From the NCBI GenBank assembly GCA_035376985.1, contig DAOSSA010000003.1, positions 1 to 64,000 of the forward strand: a DNA stretch of 64,000 nucleotides, written 5' to 3'. The stretch comes from Brevifilum sp029548365 (GTDB lineage Bacteria; Chloroflexota; Anaerolineae; Anaerolineales; Anaerolineaceae). A model generated the notes under the pieces. That model saw only the letters and a program-made list of their open reading frames with translations, made no database searches and had not been told where the DNA came from. A program made the translations under genes and the position numbers. Shown piece by piece: positions 1-8,074 of the stretch. The stretch's first letter is position 1. Every line of letters begins with the position of its first letter.

Positions 1-2
1 TG

Positions 3-149
3 ACCTTTACCGTAGAACCCGGGATTTACCTGGCGAGTAAGGGCGGGGTGCGCATTGAGGATAATGTGGTGGTCACTGAAACCGGGCTCGAGACCCTGAC
101 CGACCTTCCACGCCAGGTGCTTCCATTGGAAAGCTTCATGGGGCTGTGA
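3..149 (+). CDS. M24 family metallopeptidase (Xaa-Pro aminopeptidase type), 3' end only
   Basis: Only the last 48 codons are inside the window; the gene starts upstream. The visible part carries two hallmarks of the pita-bread M24 fold: the EPGIY motif (residues 5-9 of the fragment) and VRIEDNV further on. In this family the Glu of the second motif is a metal ligand. These enzymes remove an N-terminal residue next to proline in the cytoplasm using two divalent metal ions. The stop codon lies 10 bases before the next start, so it probably shares a transcript with the MFS gene. Methionine aminopeptidase is the main alternative, but the C-terminal wording fits prolidase/Xaa-Pro peptidases better. 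Confidence 0.85.
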   Translation, partial: TFTVEPGIYLASKGGVRIEDNVVVTETGLETLTDLPRQVLPLESFMGL

Positions 150-159
150 TCTACTTAGC

Positions 160-1329
160 ATGACGAGTGATCTCAAAATCATCTCCGCCTCGATGTTGTT
201 CTGGGGCATCGGCGAGGGCATGTTTTTAATTTTTCAACCTCTGTACATTCAAGAACTGGGTGCTGACCCAATCCTGATTGGGGCCATCCTGGGAGTGAAC
301 GGCCTGGTGATGAGCCTGTCGCAAATCCCTTCCGGGTACCTGGCAGACAAACTCGGGCGCAGACCGTTGATGTGGTTTTCCTGGATTTCGGGATTGGTCG
401 CTACCTGGGTGATGGCTTTTGCCCCATCATTATGCGCCTTTGTGGTCGGATTGATCCTGTATGGCGTCACCTCTTCGGTGATGGCGCCGCTCAACACCTA
501 TGTACAGGGAGCGCGCGGCAATTGGTCGGTTGGCCGGGCAGTCAGTTTTATCTCTGCCGCTTTCAATATCGGCGGAATTATTGGGCCAGTCTTGGGGGGG
601 ATGGTTGCAGAACACTTTGGTTTACGCTCGGTCTATTTTGCCGCCGGGGCATTGTTTGCTGTATCAACGTTGATTATCTTATTTGTCCGGAAACAACCCG
701 TCGAGAAGACGACCAGCGTGGAGGGTGAAGTGCACCTGCTGAAGAACAGGCGCTTTTTAACTATGCTGGGGGTGATTGCCCTGGTGCTGATCGCAATGAC
801 GCTCCCCCAACCCCTGACGGCTAACTTCCTGCAAAACCAGCGCGGGATGCACTTTGGGCGCATCGGGCAGCTGGGTTCATTGGCTTCCCTTGGCAGTGTT
901 TTGATGATACTGGGCTTTGGTCACCTGCCAGCAAGTACAGCTCTTTTGATTAGCCAGGGAGGATTGATGCTGTTTGCCGCATTAATTTGGGGCGGTGGGG
1001 GCTTTTTGTGGTACGGGTTGGGCTTTTTATTTTTGGGTGGTCATCGGTTGGGCCGGGCGATGACCGTCGCGCTGGTTCAACCCCTGGTTCGCGAAGGCGA
1101 GGTTGGCCTGGCTTTTGGGATGGTTGAAACGCTGAATGCCCTGTCAATGATGGCAGCCCCGGTTCTGGCTGGTTTTTTGTATGATTGGAATCCCGTTTCG
1201 GTCTACCCGGTCAGCCTGCTGGTACTCGCGCTGACTTTTTTACTGAGTCTGCGCTATTTTAACGGCAATCGGCATGGTGCACAATCAGACGCAGCACAGG
1301 CTGAGAAGGAGATTCGTAATGACGCTTGA
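160..1329 (+). CDS. MFS transporter
   Basis: A 389-residue, strongly hydrophobic protein with the layout of a major facilitator: two bundles of membrane helices joined by a charged cytoplasmic loop near residues 175-195. The family signature (motif A) is visible between helices 2 and 3, at about residues 59-69, as GYLADKLGRRP. A second glycine-rich segment (GGIIGPVLGG, about 140-150) fits motif C, which is typical of drug/H+ antiporter branches, so export of a small molecule is plausible. The substrate cannot be read from the sequence. The last 11 bases overlap the start of the following hydrolase gene, which points to co-transcription. Confidence 0.85.
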   Translation: MTSDLKIISASMLFWGIGEGMFLIFQPLYIQELGADPILIGAILGVNGLVMSLSQIPSGYLADKLGRRPLMWFSWISGLVATWVMAFAPSLCAFVVGLILYGVTSSVMAPLNTYVQGARGNWSVGRAVSFISAAFNIGGIIGPVLGGMVAEHFGLRSVYFAAGALFAVSTLIILFVRKQPVEKTTSVEGEVHLLKNRRFLTMLGVIALVLIAMTLPQPLTANFLQNQRGMHFGRIGQLGSLASLGSVLMILGFGHLPASTALLISQGGLMLFAALIWGGGGFLWYGLGFLFLGGHRLGRAMTVALVQPLVREGEVGLAFGMVETLNALSMMAAPVLAGFLYDWNPVSVYPVSLLVLALTFLLSLRYFNGNRHGAQSDAAQAEKEIRNDA

Positions 1330-1960
1330 AATCATCCGCCTGACTTTAGGGCCCCTTTCGAACAATGTTTACCTGCTGGGAGACCCTGCCAGGGGCGATG
1401 CGGTGGTGATCGACCCCAGTTTTGAGGGGCAGACTGTCCTTGAGCGTGTGGAATCCCTGGGCTGGACTCTGCGGGGAATCTGGCTGACTCACAGCCATTT
1501 TGATCATATTGCCGGTGCTGGCGAGATCGCCGGGGCTTTTTCACCCCCACTGCCGGTGGGCTTGCATCCCGAAGACCAGATCTGGTATCAACAGGAAGGC
1601 GGCGCGAGACAGTTTGGCATGTCGATCCCGCCGCTGCCGGCGGTGACACAATCTTTCACCCATGGCATGCGCCTGGGCTTGGGGGATGATCTGCTGCCGG
1701 TGGCTGAGGTGCGCCATACACCCGGTCACAGCGCCGGGCATGTTGTCTTTTATGTGGAAAGCCTTAACGCCCTGTTATGCGGTGACGTGATTTTTTACCA
1801 GGGCATTGGGCGCACAGATCTGCCCGGGGGAAATCTGGAAACACTGCTGGAAAGCATCCGGACACAGGTGTTTTCGCTGCCCGATGACACCCGCTTGCTG
1901 CCCGGTCACGGGCCAGAAAGCACGGTCGGCTTCGAACGGGAGAACAATCCATTTTTGTAA
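1319..1960 (+). CDS. MBL-fold metallohydrolase (glyoxalase II-like)
   Basis: A 213-residue metallo-beta-lactamase-fold hydrolase. The metal motif THSHFDH gives His58, His60, Asp62 and His63; later ligands are visible in HTPGHSAGH, GDVIF and LLPGHG. The family hydrolyses thioesters or similar esters, as in hydroxyacylglutathione hydrolases and YcbL-like proteins, using one or two Zn/Fe ions in the cytoplasm. I chose the ATG at 1319 because AGAAGGAG lies just before it; an in-frame start 45 bases upstream has no such site and would lie deep in the MFS gene. It overlaps the MFS gene by 11 bases. The exact substrate is unknown. Confidence 0.85.
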   Translation: MTLEIIRLTLGPLSNNVYLLGDPARGDAVVIDPSFEGQTVLERVESLGWTLRGIWLTHSHFDHIAGAGEIAGAFSPPLPVGLHPEDQIWYQQEGGARQFGMSIPPLPAVTQSFTHGMRLGLGDDLLPVAEVRHTPGHSAGHVVFYVESLNALLCGDVIFYQGIGRTDLPGGNLETLLESIRTQVFSLPDDTRLLPGHGPESTVGFERENNPFL

Positions 1961-2369
1961 ACAGCAAGGCAAGTGGCTGGAGGGGAGGTCAAAATTAAAA
2001 CAAAGACTCCGGGGTTTATGTTGGAATTTTTCCTACTACTCATAAAAACCCCGGGGGTCTGACGAAAAAACCAGCTATGTTTCTTGGTCAAAATTAAAAC
2101 AAAGACCGCCGGGGATTATGTTGGAGTTTTTTCCCACTACTCATAAAACCCCCGGGGAGTCTGACGCAACAAACCCAAACAAAGCCCACCGGGGTTTATG
2201 TTGGAATTTTTCTTACCACTCATAAAAACCCCGGGGGTCTGATGCAACAAACAAAAACAAAAACAAAGACCCCCGGGGTTTATGCTGGAATTTTATTCCC
2301 CTACTCATAAAAACCCCGGCGGTCTGACAAAACAAACCAGCTGCGTTTCTTGGTCAAAATTAAAACAAA

Positions 2370-2857
2370 GACCGCCGGGGATTATGTTGGAGTTTTTTCC
2401 CACTACTCATAAAACCCCCGGGGAGTCTGACGCAACAAACCCAAACAAAGACCCCCGGGGTTTATGCTGGAATTTTTCCCTACTGCTCATAAAAACCCCG
2501 GGGGTCTGATTCAACAAACCAAAACAAAAACAAAGCCCCCCGGGGTTTATGTTGGAATTTTATTCCCCTACTCATAAAAACCCCGGGGGTCTGATGCAAC
2601 AAACCCAAACAAAGACCGCCGGGGATTATGTTGGAGTTTTTTCCCACTACTCATAAAACCCCCGGGGAGTCTGACGCAACAAACCCAAACAAAGACCCCC
2701 GGGGTTTATGCTGGAATTTTTCCCTACTGCTCATAAAAACCCCGGGGGTCTGATTCAACAAACCAAAACAAAAACAAAGCCCCCCGGGGTTTATGTTGGA
2801 ATTTTATTCCCCTACTCATAAAAACCCCGGGGGTCTGATGCAACAAACCCAAACAAA
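2370..2857. repeat. 244-bp higher-order tandem duplication inside the hairpin array
   Basis: Bases 2370-2613 and 2614-2857 appear identical by eye over 244 bases. Each copy holds three hairpin units of different subtype in the same order, with the same three spacers. The exact match, compared with the diverged neighbouring units, suggests a recent unequal crossover or slippage event that copied a block of three units. Confidence 0.85.
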
Positions 2858-3029
2858 GACCCCCGGGGTTTATGCTGGAATTTTTCCCTACTGTTCATAA
2901 AAACCCCGGGAGTCTGACGCAACAAACCCAAACAAAGACCCCCGGGGTTTATGCTGGAATTTTCCCCGCTGTTTATAAAAACCCCGGGAGTCTGACGCAA
3001 CAAACCCAAACAAAGACCCCCGGGGTTTA

Positions 3030-3129
3030 NNNNNNNNNNNNNNNNNNNNNNNNNNNNNNNNNNNNNNNNNNNNNNNNNNNNNNNNNNNNNNNNNNNNNNN
3101 NNNNNNNNNNNNNNNNNNNNNNNNNNNNN
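3030..3129. other. Assembly gap of 100 N
   Basis: Exactly 100 N interrupt a hairpin unit: the left arm stops at 3029 and a right arm resumes at 3130. A round 100 is the usual placeholder for a gap of unknown length, so the true array may be longer or shorter than shown. Confidence 0.97.
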
Positions 3130-3476
3130 ATAAAAACCCCGGGAGTCTGACGCAACAAACCCAAACAAAGACCCCCGGGGTTTATGTTGGAATTTTATTC
3201 CCCTACTCATAAAAACCTCGGGGGTCTGACGAAACAAACCAGCTACGTTTCTTGGTCAAAATTAAAACAAAGACCTCCGGGGTTTATGCTGGATTTTTAT
3301 TCCCCTACTCATAAAAACCCCGGGGGTTTGACAAAACAAACCAGCTACGTTTCTTGGTCAAAATTAAAACAAAGACCCCCGGGGTTTATGTTGGAATTTT
3401 TCCCTACTGCTTATAAAAACCCCGGGGGTCTGACGAAAAATCCAGCGTGCGTTTCTTAGGCGAAATCCGATTAAAT

Positions 3477-3505
3477 AAAAAAGCTGCCCAGAGGGCAGCT
3501 TTTTT
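3477..3505 (-). terminator. Intrinsic terminator after rny (bidirectional)
   Basis: A perfect 13-base inverted repeat (AAAAAAGCTGCCC, loop AGA, then GGGCAGCTTTTTT) with T runs on either strand. It lies 13 bases past the rny stop codon and could also stop plus-strand transcription leaving the hairpin array. Confidence 0.9.
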
Positions 3506-3518
3506 GGTATTCTCAAGC

Positions 3519-5057
3519 TTATTTTGCGTATTCGGTAGCCCGGCTCTCGCGAATGACCGTCACCCGGATTTGCCCGGGGTATTGCATGGTCTCTTCGATT
3601 TGCTGGGCGATATTCTTCGCCATGCGGTTGGCTTCAACGTCATCAATCTCTTCAGGTTTGACGATAATTCGGACTTCACGCCCGGCCTGGATGGCAAAAC
3701 TGCGTTCGACGCCCTTGTGATTGTTGGCGATGGTCTCCAGTGCTCGCAGCCGTTTGATATATTGTTCTAAATCCTCGCGCCGAGCGCCGGGTCGAGCGCC
3801 GGAGATGGCGTCGGCTGCTTCTGCAATCACGGCTTCGACCGACTCCTGCTCAGCTTCGTGATGATGCGAGGCGATGATGTTGACGACCCTGGGGTTGACC
3901 CCGTAGCGGGCGGCAAACTCGGCGCCGATCTGGGCGTGGGTACCCTCGGTGTTGTGGTCCATTGCTTTGCCCAGGTCGTGCAGCAGTGCGCCGGCTTTGG
4001 CAACATCGATATTCGCGCCCAGTTCTGCGGCGATCACACTGGCGATTTTGGAAGTCTCAACGGCGTGCGCGAGCTGGTTCTGCCCGTAAGAGGTGCGGAA
4101 CTTGAGCCGCCCCAGCTTCTTCAGGACTTCGATGTGCAGACCGGCGACGCCGGCATCATAGGCTGCCTGTTCGCCCGCTTCGAAGATATCTTCGTCCATG
4201 CGCTCAGTTTCCTCTTTGACGATCTTTTCGATATTGGCCGGGTGGATGCGCCCGTCGAGCACCAGGCGCTGCAGGGAACGCCGGGCAATCTCGCGCCGAA
4301 CCGAATCGAAACAGGAGACGGTGACCGTCTCAGGTGTGTCATCCACAATCACGTCGACGCCTGAAATCTGCTCAAAAGCGCGGATATTGCGCCCGTTGCG
4401 ACCAACAATACGCCCTTTCATCTCCTCATTGGGTAAGTTGACCAGGGAAGTGGTCACTTCAGCGACCTTTTCGGAGGCGACGCGCTGGATGGCATCTGCG
4501 ATTAACTCGCGGGCACGCGTATTGCCCTTCTCGCGGGCTTCGCTTTCGATCTGGCGGATGATGCGGGCCATATCGGCGCGGGCTTCCTTTTCGGTTTCTT
4601 CCAGGAGAACCTCACGAGCTTCTTCGCGGGTCATCTCTGAGACCCGCTGCAATTCTTCCATGATATCTTCATAAAGCTTATCGATTTCATTGGCGCGTTT
4701 GTCGATACTGGATTGACGTTTGTTCAGCCGAAGTTCACGTTCCTCGTATTTCTCAAGACGCACATCCAACTCTTCGCGGCGTTTTTGCAGGCGGTCATCC
4801 TCTTTGCTAAGTTCAGCACGGCGGCGGTTGAGCTCATCTTCGGATTTTTGGGTAATCTTCAGCGCATCGGCTTTCGCTTCAATTTCAACCTCACGAGCCT
4901 TTTCTTTGGCTTCGCTGATGATATGATCTGCCTTCAAGTTTTGCGCCTTGCGCCTGGCATCTATCATGGATTGATTGATCAAAAAGCCTGCTACACCCCC
5001 CAATGCGATCGCGCCCACCACCAGGCCAATTAATATTAATGTACTTATTGTTGTCAT
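3519..5057 (-). CDS. rny: Ribonuclease Y
   Basis: A 512-residue membrane-anchored endoribonuclease that starts mRNA decay. In order: one N-terminal membrane helix (about residues 5-26), a long charged coiled coil (about 30-190), a KH RNA-binding domain (about 205-270, with GRNGRNIRAFE), and an HD phosphohydrolase domain whose catalytic LLHDLGK lies near residue 360. Length matches the family. A start one codon upstream (5060) is possible; I prefer 5057 because GGAG then sits five bases before it. The gene begins about 10 bases after recX, with a nine-base tandem repeat (ATGGAGTAA twice) at the junction, so recX and rny are likely one operon. The pairing of recX with rny is known from other bacteria, though recA itself is not adjacent here. 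Confidence 0.97.
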   Translation of the reverse strand: MTTISTLILIGLVVGAIALGGVAGFLINQSMIDARRKAQNLKADHIISEAKEKAREVEIEAKADALKITQKSEDELNRRRAELSKEDDRLQKRREELDVRLEKYEERELRLNKRQSSIDKRANEIDKLYEDIMEELQRVSEMTREEAREVLLEETEKEARADMARIIRQIESEAREKGNTRARELIADAIQRVASEKVAEVTTSLVNLPNEEMKGRIVGRNGRNIRAFEQISGVDVIVDDTPETVTVSCFDSVRREIARRSLQRLVLDGRIHPANIEKIVKEETERMDEDIFEAGEQAAYDAGVAGLHIEVLKKLGRLKFRTSYGQNQLAHAVETSKIASVIAAELGANIDVAKAGALLHDLGKAMDHNTEGTHAQIGAEFAARYGVNPRVVNIIASHHHEAEQESVEAVIAEAADAISGARPGARREDLEQYIKRLRALETIANNHKGVERSFAIQAGREVRIIVKPEEIDDVEANRMAKNIAQQIEETMQYPGQIRVTVIRESRATEYAK

Positions 5058-5068
5058 CATTACTCCAT

Positions 5069-5728
5069 TTACTCCATTTCATCACAGCGCTCCGATTCTG
5101 GAAGTGCGACGACCTCCCAAAGGCGATCTATGGCGTTCCGGACGGTTGCATGGTTGAAACCCCGGCGGCTTAAATATCCACCGACTTTCTTGGTGAAATC
5201 AGGCCTGGTTTCCTGGCTGCATTGTTGGGCTTTTTTCAAACCAGCCTTAAAAGCCATGCGATCCTCGTCATCCGCATAATTCTCGAGCGCTTGGGTAATT
5301 GTGTTATCTGCAATGCCCTTGAGCCTTAATTCGTAGGCTAACAGTCGTTTGCTGCGCGGCCGGAAGGCGTTTCGGTTTTCAATCCATTGGCGTGCAAAAT
5401 CAAGATCGTTTAACCAATTTTTCTCGATCAGTCTTTGAAGCGTGACCTCAACCAGTGCATCGCTGAACCCCTTTTCTTGCAGTCGGAGGCGTGTTTCTCC
5501 CACCGATCGGGGGCGATGGTTGATGAAAGCCAGTGCTTTTTGGAAGGCGATCTCATATGAATCTTCCTCGCGCAACCGGTCGATATCTGCACTGGTGAGC
5601 TTCTGACCAGGTGATAACCAGGTTGCCACGAAGCGGGAGAGACCAAAGGCGTATTCACCATCAAGGTAGATACTCACCCTCTGCTGGTTGTGCTTTTGCA
5701 CTTTGATCGACGTAATTTCCCGTTCCAT
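5069..5728 (-). CDS. recX: Regulatory protein RecX
   Basis: A 219-residue RecX-family protein, a small all-helical modulator that binds RecA filaments and limits their activity. The family pattern is visible: a short N-terminal beta-rich segment, then repeated three-helix modules with RSVGETRLRLQEKG (about 93-106), LNDLDFARQWIENR (about 122-135) and RSKRLLAYELRLKG (about 140-153). AAGAAAGG lies just ahead of the ATG. It is longer than the roughly 160-residue enterobacterial form but normal for multi-module versions. recA is not seen nearby. A strong hairpin followed by T-rich sequence lies about 20 bases before the start and could act as a leader attenuator. Confidence 0.9.
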   Translation of the reverse strand: MEREITSIKVQKHNQQRVSIYLDGEYAFGLSRFVATWLSPGQKLTSADIDRLREEDSYEIAFQKALAFINHRPRSVGETRLRLQEKGFSDALVEVTLQRLIEKNWLNDLDFARQWIENRNAFRPRSKRLLAYELRLKGIADNTITQALENYADDEDRMAFKAGLKKAQQCSQETRPDFTKKVGGYLSRRGFNHATVRNAIDRLWEVVALPESERCDEME

Positions 5729-6323
5729 TTCGCCTTTCTTAAACCAAAGACAGCCGTAATTTGCCCATGGTGGCTACGGCCGTCTTATCAGCGAGGCTTC
5801 CTGGCTGGCTATGGTTGTGTTAAGGATAGGTGTTACTTACGGATTCGTCTAACCCTTATCTGAATTTATATGGTCGTCCCTGGAGACTGATGTGTCAATA
5901 AAAACCATATCTATCCTCAACGGTATGCTTGACTCAAATCTTGACGAAGGCAAAGGCAGGATACCATTACGCCATTGCTGATCATTTCAAAACCGACGTC
6001 ATCATCAACAATTTGCCAGGCAGGTTGCCGGCGAAAAACCTCGTGCGGTTCTCTTAGATATCTCGATCGTAGCCGCCAAATATTCGGGCGGCAGATGAAC
6101 ATTTTTTATTTAATGTCATAAGTCCGAAGACTTATTTCCTTAAAAGTAATTATACAATAAAAACGCGATTAATAAAGACCCTGTATCCAATATTGGTAGA
6201 TCAAATTATTCGCAAGTTGATTGCAGGGGCTGAATGCGGATATTCCGTAAAAGGATTTTCCCCTCGCGGACCCTAGGCCCTTTTGTTTGGGTTAATGACG
6301 CAATTCATGTTAAAATGAAGGCT
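5729..6323. other. Intergenic region between divergent recX and a small membrane gene
   Basis: Besides the leader hairpin near recX, I see a short perfect hairpin at 6118-6135 (ATAAGTC, loop CGAA, GACTTAT). A promoter-like pair in front of the next plus-strand gene, TTGGGT and TAAAAT with an extended TG, places the -10 box only about nine bases before its ATG. Short open frames on both strands (for example a 61-codon one at 5917-6102, minus) have no ribosome site and no family I recognise. Confidence 0.5.
5748..5785 (-). promoter_or_regulatory. Leader hairpin upstream of recX
   Basis: On the minus strand the arms AGACGGCCGTA and TACGGCTGTCT pair over 11 positions with one G-U; the plus-strand version would instead have an A-C mismatch, so the structure favours a minus-strand RNA. 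TTTGGTTT follows. It may be an intrinsic terminator or attenuator in the recX-rny leader, about 20 bases before the recX ATG. Confidence 0.5.
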
Positions 6324-6782
6324 ATGACTGCACAAACATCCACAAAATTAACTGAATTAAAGGCAAGCGGAAGTTATGCCCGCCATCGTAGGCAAAAGAT
6401 CTGGCAGATTATTCTGCCTGTTGGTTTAGGCGCTGTACTGATCCTTGCAGCCCTTGGAATGGTGATTTACACAGCCGTTCGCGCGCCAGCAGGTAAATCT
6501 GTTTCACAATGGGCGGATGTCTCGATGATCTGGTTGATCATACCAGCCTTGTTTATTGCCCTGGTGATAGCTGCGGTCCTGTTTACGGTGGTGTGGTTGC
6601 TCACCAGGCTGCTGAAAATTTTACCGCAGTACACCTCGGCAGCTCAGTATTATGTTGGTATCGCCGTCGAGAACATCCGCAGCGGGGCAGACAAAGTGGC
6701 AAAGCCCTTCATTGCTGGCAAAGGCTTTGCCGCCATGGTGTCTGAGCTGCTGAACAGGCTTGTCGGCAGGCGCCGTATTTGA
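6324..6782 (+). CDS. Small two-helix membrane protein, unknown function
   Basis: I do not recognise this family. The chosen ATG gives 152 residues; upstream in-frame starts overlap the likely promoter and lack a ribosome site, while AAGG sits just before 6324. The protein has a hydrophilic N-terminus with a basic cluster (YARHRRQK), a membrane helix at about residues 25-49, a second at about 68-92, and an amphipathic cytoplasmic-looking tail ending in basic residues (VGRRRI). The -10-like TAAAAT ends about eight bases before the ATG, so the mRNA may have almost no leader. The next gene also encodes a small membrane protein, and the two may work together, but this is guesswork. Confidence 0.65.
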   Translation: MTAQTSTKLTELKASGSYARHRRQKIWQIILPVGLGAVLILAALGMVIYTAVRAPAGKSVSQWADVSMIWLIIPALFIALVIAAVLFTVVWLLTRLLKILPQYTSAAQYYVGIAVENIRSGADKVAKPFIAGKGFAAMVSELLNRLVGRRRI

Positions 6783-6872
6783 AACGGCAGCCCGGGAAAG
6801 GTGAAAACGTCTGAATCGTCCATTGATGCGAAGGTTCAGGTATTTATAAATTAGCATGGAAGGAAATGGATT

Positions 6873-7073
6873 ATGGAAAATAACTGGAAGGCGAAAACAA
6901 TTATCACAGGTGTTGTAATTGGCGCTGTGGCAGGCGTCATTTCTGCTATTGTGTTGATCAAGAAGGCGGAAATCGATGAGACAACCCCCAAATTAACAGC
7001 CGGTGAGGGCATTCAGGTTGGCCTGGGCTTGTTGGGCTTGCTGCGCATGATTGCCGGGCTGGGTACTGAGTGA
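6873..7073 (+). CDS. 66-residue membrane protein (YtxH-like in layout)
   Basis: A very small protein with a single glycine-rich membrane helix (about residues 9-28: IITGVVIGAVAGVISAIVL), then a short charged segment and a hydrophobic C-terminal stretch around GLGLLGLLRMIAGLG. A good ribosome site (AAGGAA) precedes the ATG. The glycine-zipper-like first helix resembles small YtxH-type envelope proteins, but the similarity is only in layout. It lies between the previous small membrane gene and rnz, on the same strand, 24 bases before the rnz start. Confidence 0.6.
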   Translation: MENNWKAKTIITGVVIGAVAGVISAIVLIKKAEIDETTPKLTAGEGIQVGLGLLGLLRMIAGLGTE

Positions 7074-7097
7074 ATTTTTTGCTGGTAGGAACTGCTA

Positions 7098-8021
7098 TTG
7101 TTTGAAATTTTATTTCTGGGTACTTCGGCCTCAGCGCCTTCAGCACACCGCGGATTATCTTCATTATTAATCCAGCACGAAGAGTTCCGCTTCCTGGTGG
7201 ATTGCGGTGAGGGGACACAGCGCCAGATTTTATCGGCTGGTGTTGGCTTTAAACGGCTGAATCAGATTCTGTTGACCCATGGACACCTGGATCATATCCT
7301 GGGGCTGGGCGGGCTGGTATCCACCTTTTTACGCTGGGATGTGATTGAGGAGATTGAGATCTTCGGCACACGGCATACCCTTGACCGTGTGCACGACCTG
7401 GTTTTTGGCGTGGTCTTACGGGGCTATCAGGGCAAACCCCCGGTGATTTTACACGAGATCAAGCCGGGAACCTTCTGGGAAGCAGAACGGTTCACGATCA
7501 CAGCCTTTCCCGTGGATCACCGCGGCTCTCACTCGTTGGGCTACCGCTTTGAAGAGCGCATCCGGCGACCTTTCCTGGTGGCAGCGGCTGAGAGCCTGGA
7601 AATCCCCCCCGGCCCCTGGCGGCGCGACCTGGTCAATGGGCAGACGGTAACCCTGCCCGACGGGCGCGTGATTGAACCCGACCAGGTGCTGGGCGAACCT
7701 CTCAAGGGCACCAGCCTGGCTGTGGTGGGCGACACGGGCAATGCTGAAAAATTACTCCCTTATGTTCAGGGGGTTGATGCCCTGGTGATTGAAGCGACGT
7801 ACATCGAAAGCGAAGCCGATCTGGCTGAACAGTTTGATCACCTGACGGCTGCCAGGGCAGCCGGGTTGGCAGCCCGGGCACAGGTTGGGCGCCTGTTCCT
7901 GACACACCTTTCTCGACGCTACCGGGGACGCGATATTCTCAACGAAGCCCAGGGAATCTTCCCGAATGTCCATGTGGCGCGTGACTTTGACAGCTTTCAG
8001 ATTCGCAGGGAAGATGATTAA
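7098..8021 (+). CDS. rnz: Ribonuclease Z
   Basis: A 307-residue metallo-beta-lactamase-fold endonuclease that trims tRNA 3' ends. The N-terminus LGTSASAPS, the phosphate-binding DCGEGTQRQ and the metal motif THGHLDH (His61, His63, Asp65, His66) are diagnostic, and the C-terminal LTHLSRRYRG holds the late His ligand. The start is a TTG, supported by GGTAGGAA just upstream and by the family's N-terminal alignment. This fits the nearby tRNA genes, whose 3' CCA is not encoded: RNase Z is the usual route for such precursors. It seems to head the plus-strand run that continues through the methyltransferase, maf and the PBP genes. Confidence 0.96.
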   Translation: MFEILFLGTSASAPSAHRGLSSLLIQHEEFRFLVDCGEGTQRQILSAGVGFKRLNQILLTHGHLDHILGLGGLVSTFLRWDVIEEIEIFGTRHTLDRVHDLVFGVVLRGYQGKPPVILHEIKPGTFWEAERFTITAFPVDHRGSHSLGYRFEERIRRPFLVAAAESLEIPPGPWRRDLVNGQTVTLPDGRVIEPDQVLGEPLKGTSLAVVGDTGNAEKLLPYVQGVDALVIEATYIESEADLAEQFDHLTAARAAGLAARAQVGRLFLTHLSRRYRGRDILNEAQGIFPNVHVARDFDSFQIRREDD

Positions 8022-8074
8022 ACCTGCTCTGGCCAACCCGACCGGGTGGTTTACCCGGATTGACGGAGATCCCA

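Larger units (their letters stand above)
1988..3459. repeat. Tandem array of long hairpin repeats
   Basis: Fifteen complete and two gap-truncated copies of a 55-58 base inverted-repeat unit lie head to tail. Each unit has left arm GACCCCCGGGGTTTATG, a loop of about 21 bases, and right arm CATAAAAACCCCGGGGGTC. Complete units sit at 2005-2059, 2104-2161, 2184-2239, 2268-2324, 2370-2427, 2450-2506, 2535-2591, 2614-2671, 2694-2750, 2779-2835, 2858-2914, 2937-2992, 3170-3226, 3272-3328 and 3374-3430; halves flank the N run. Spacers are A-rich and of a few types: about 22 bases (TGACGCAACAAACCCAAACA), about 28 bases, and about 44 bases containing TTTCTTGGTCAAAATTAAAA. Partial copies of the long spacer mark both ends. 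The spacers repeat too, so this is not a CRISPR. The array fills the space between a plus-strand operon end and the minus-strand rny terminator. Confidence 0.95.

Noticed and set aside
2812..3237. A 141-codon minus-strand open frame with repeated TPGVFM peptide, and similar plus-strand frames
   Set aside because: It lies wholly in the hairpin array and spans the N gap; unit lengths are not multiples of three and no ribosome site exists. The peptides are a by-product of the repeat.
1988..3459. CRISPR array
   Set aside because: Spacers recur and are A-rich, and the repeats are long dyads with variable spacing; no cas genes are near.
3447..4364. Long plus-strand frames opposite rny
   Set aside because: They mirror the strongly biased codons of rny on the other strand, with no ribosome sites or family motifs.
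5917..6102. A 61-codon minus-strand frame, and a plus-strand pair of frames (VSIKTISILNGMLDSN / HFKTDVIINNLPGR) that would join by a frameshift
   Set aside because: No start signal and no recognisable family. A decayed gene is possible, but nothing visible proves it.
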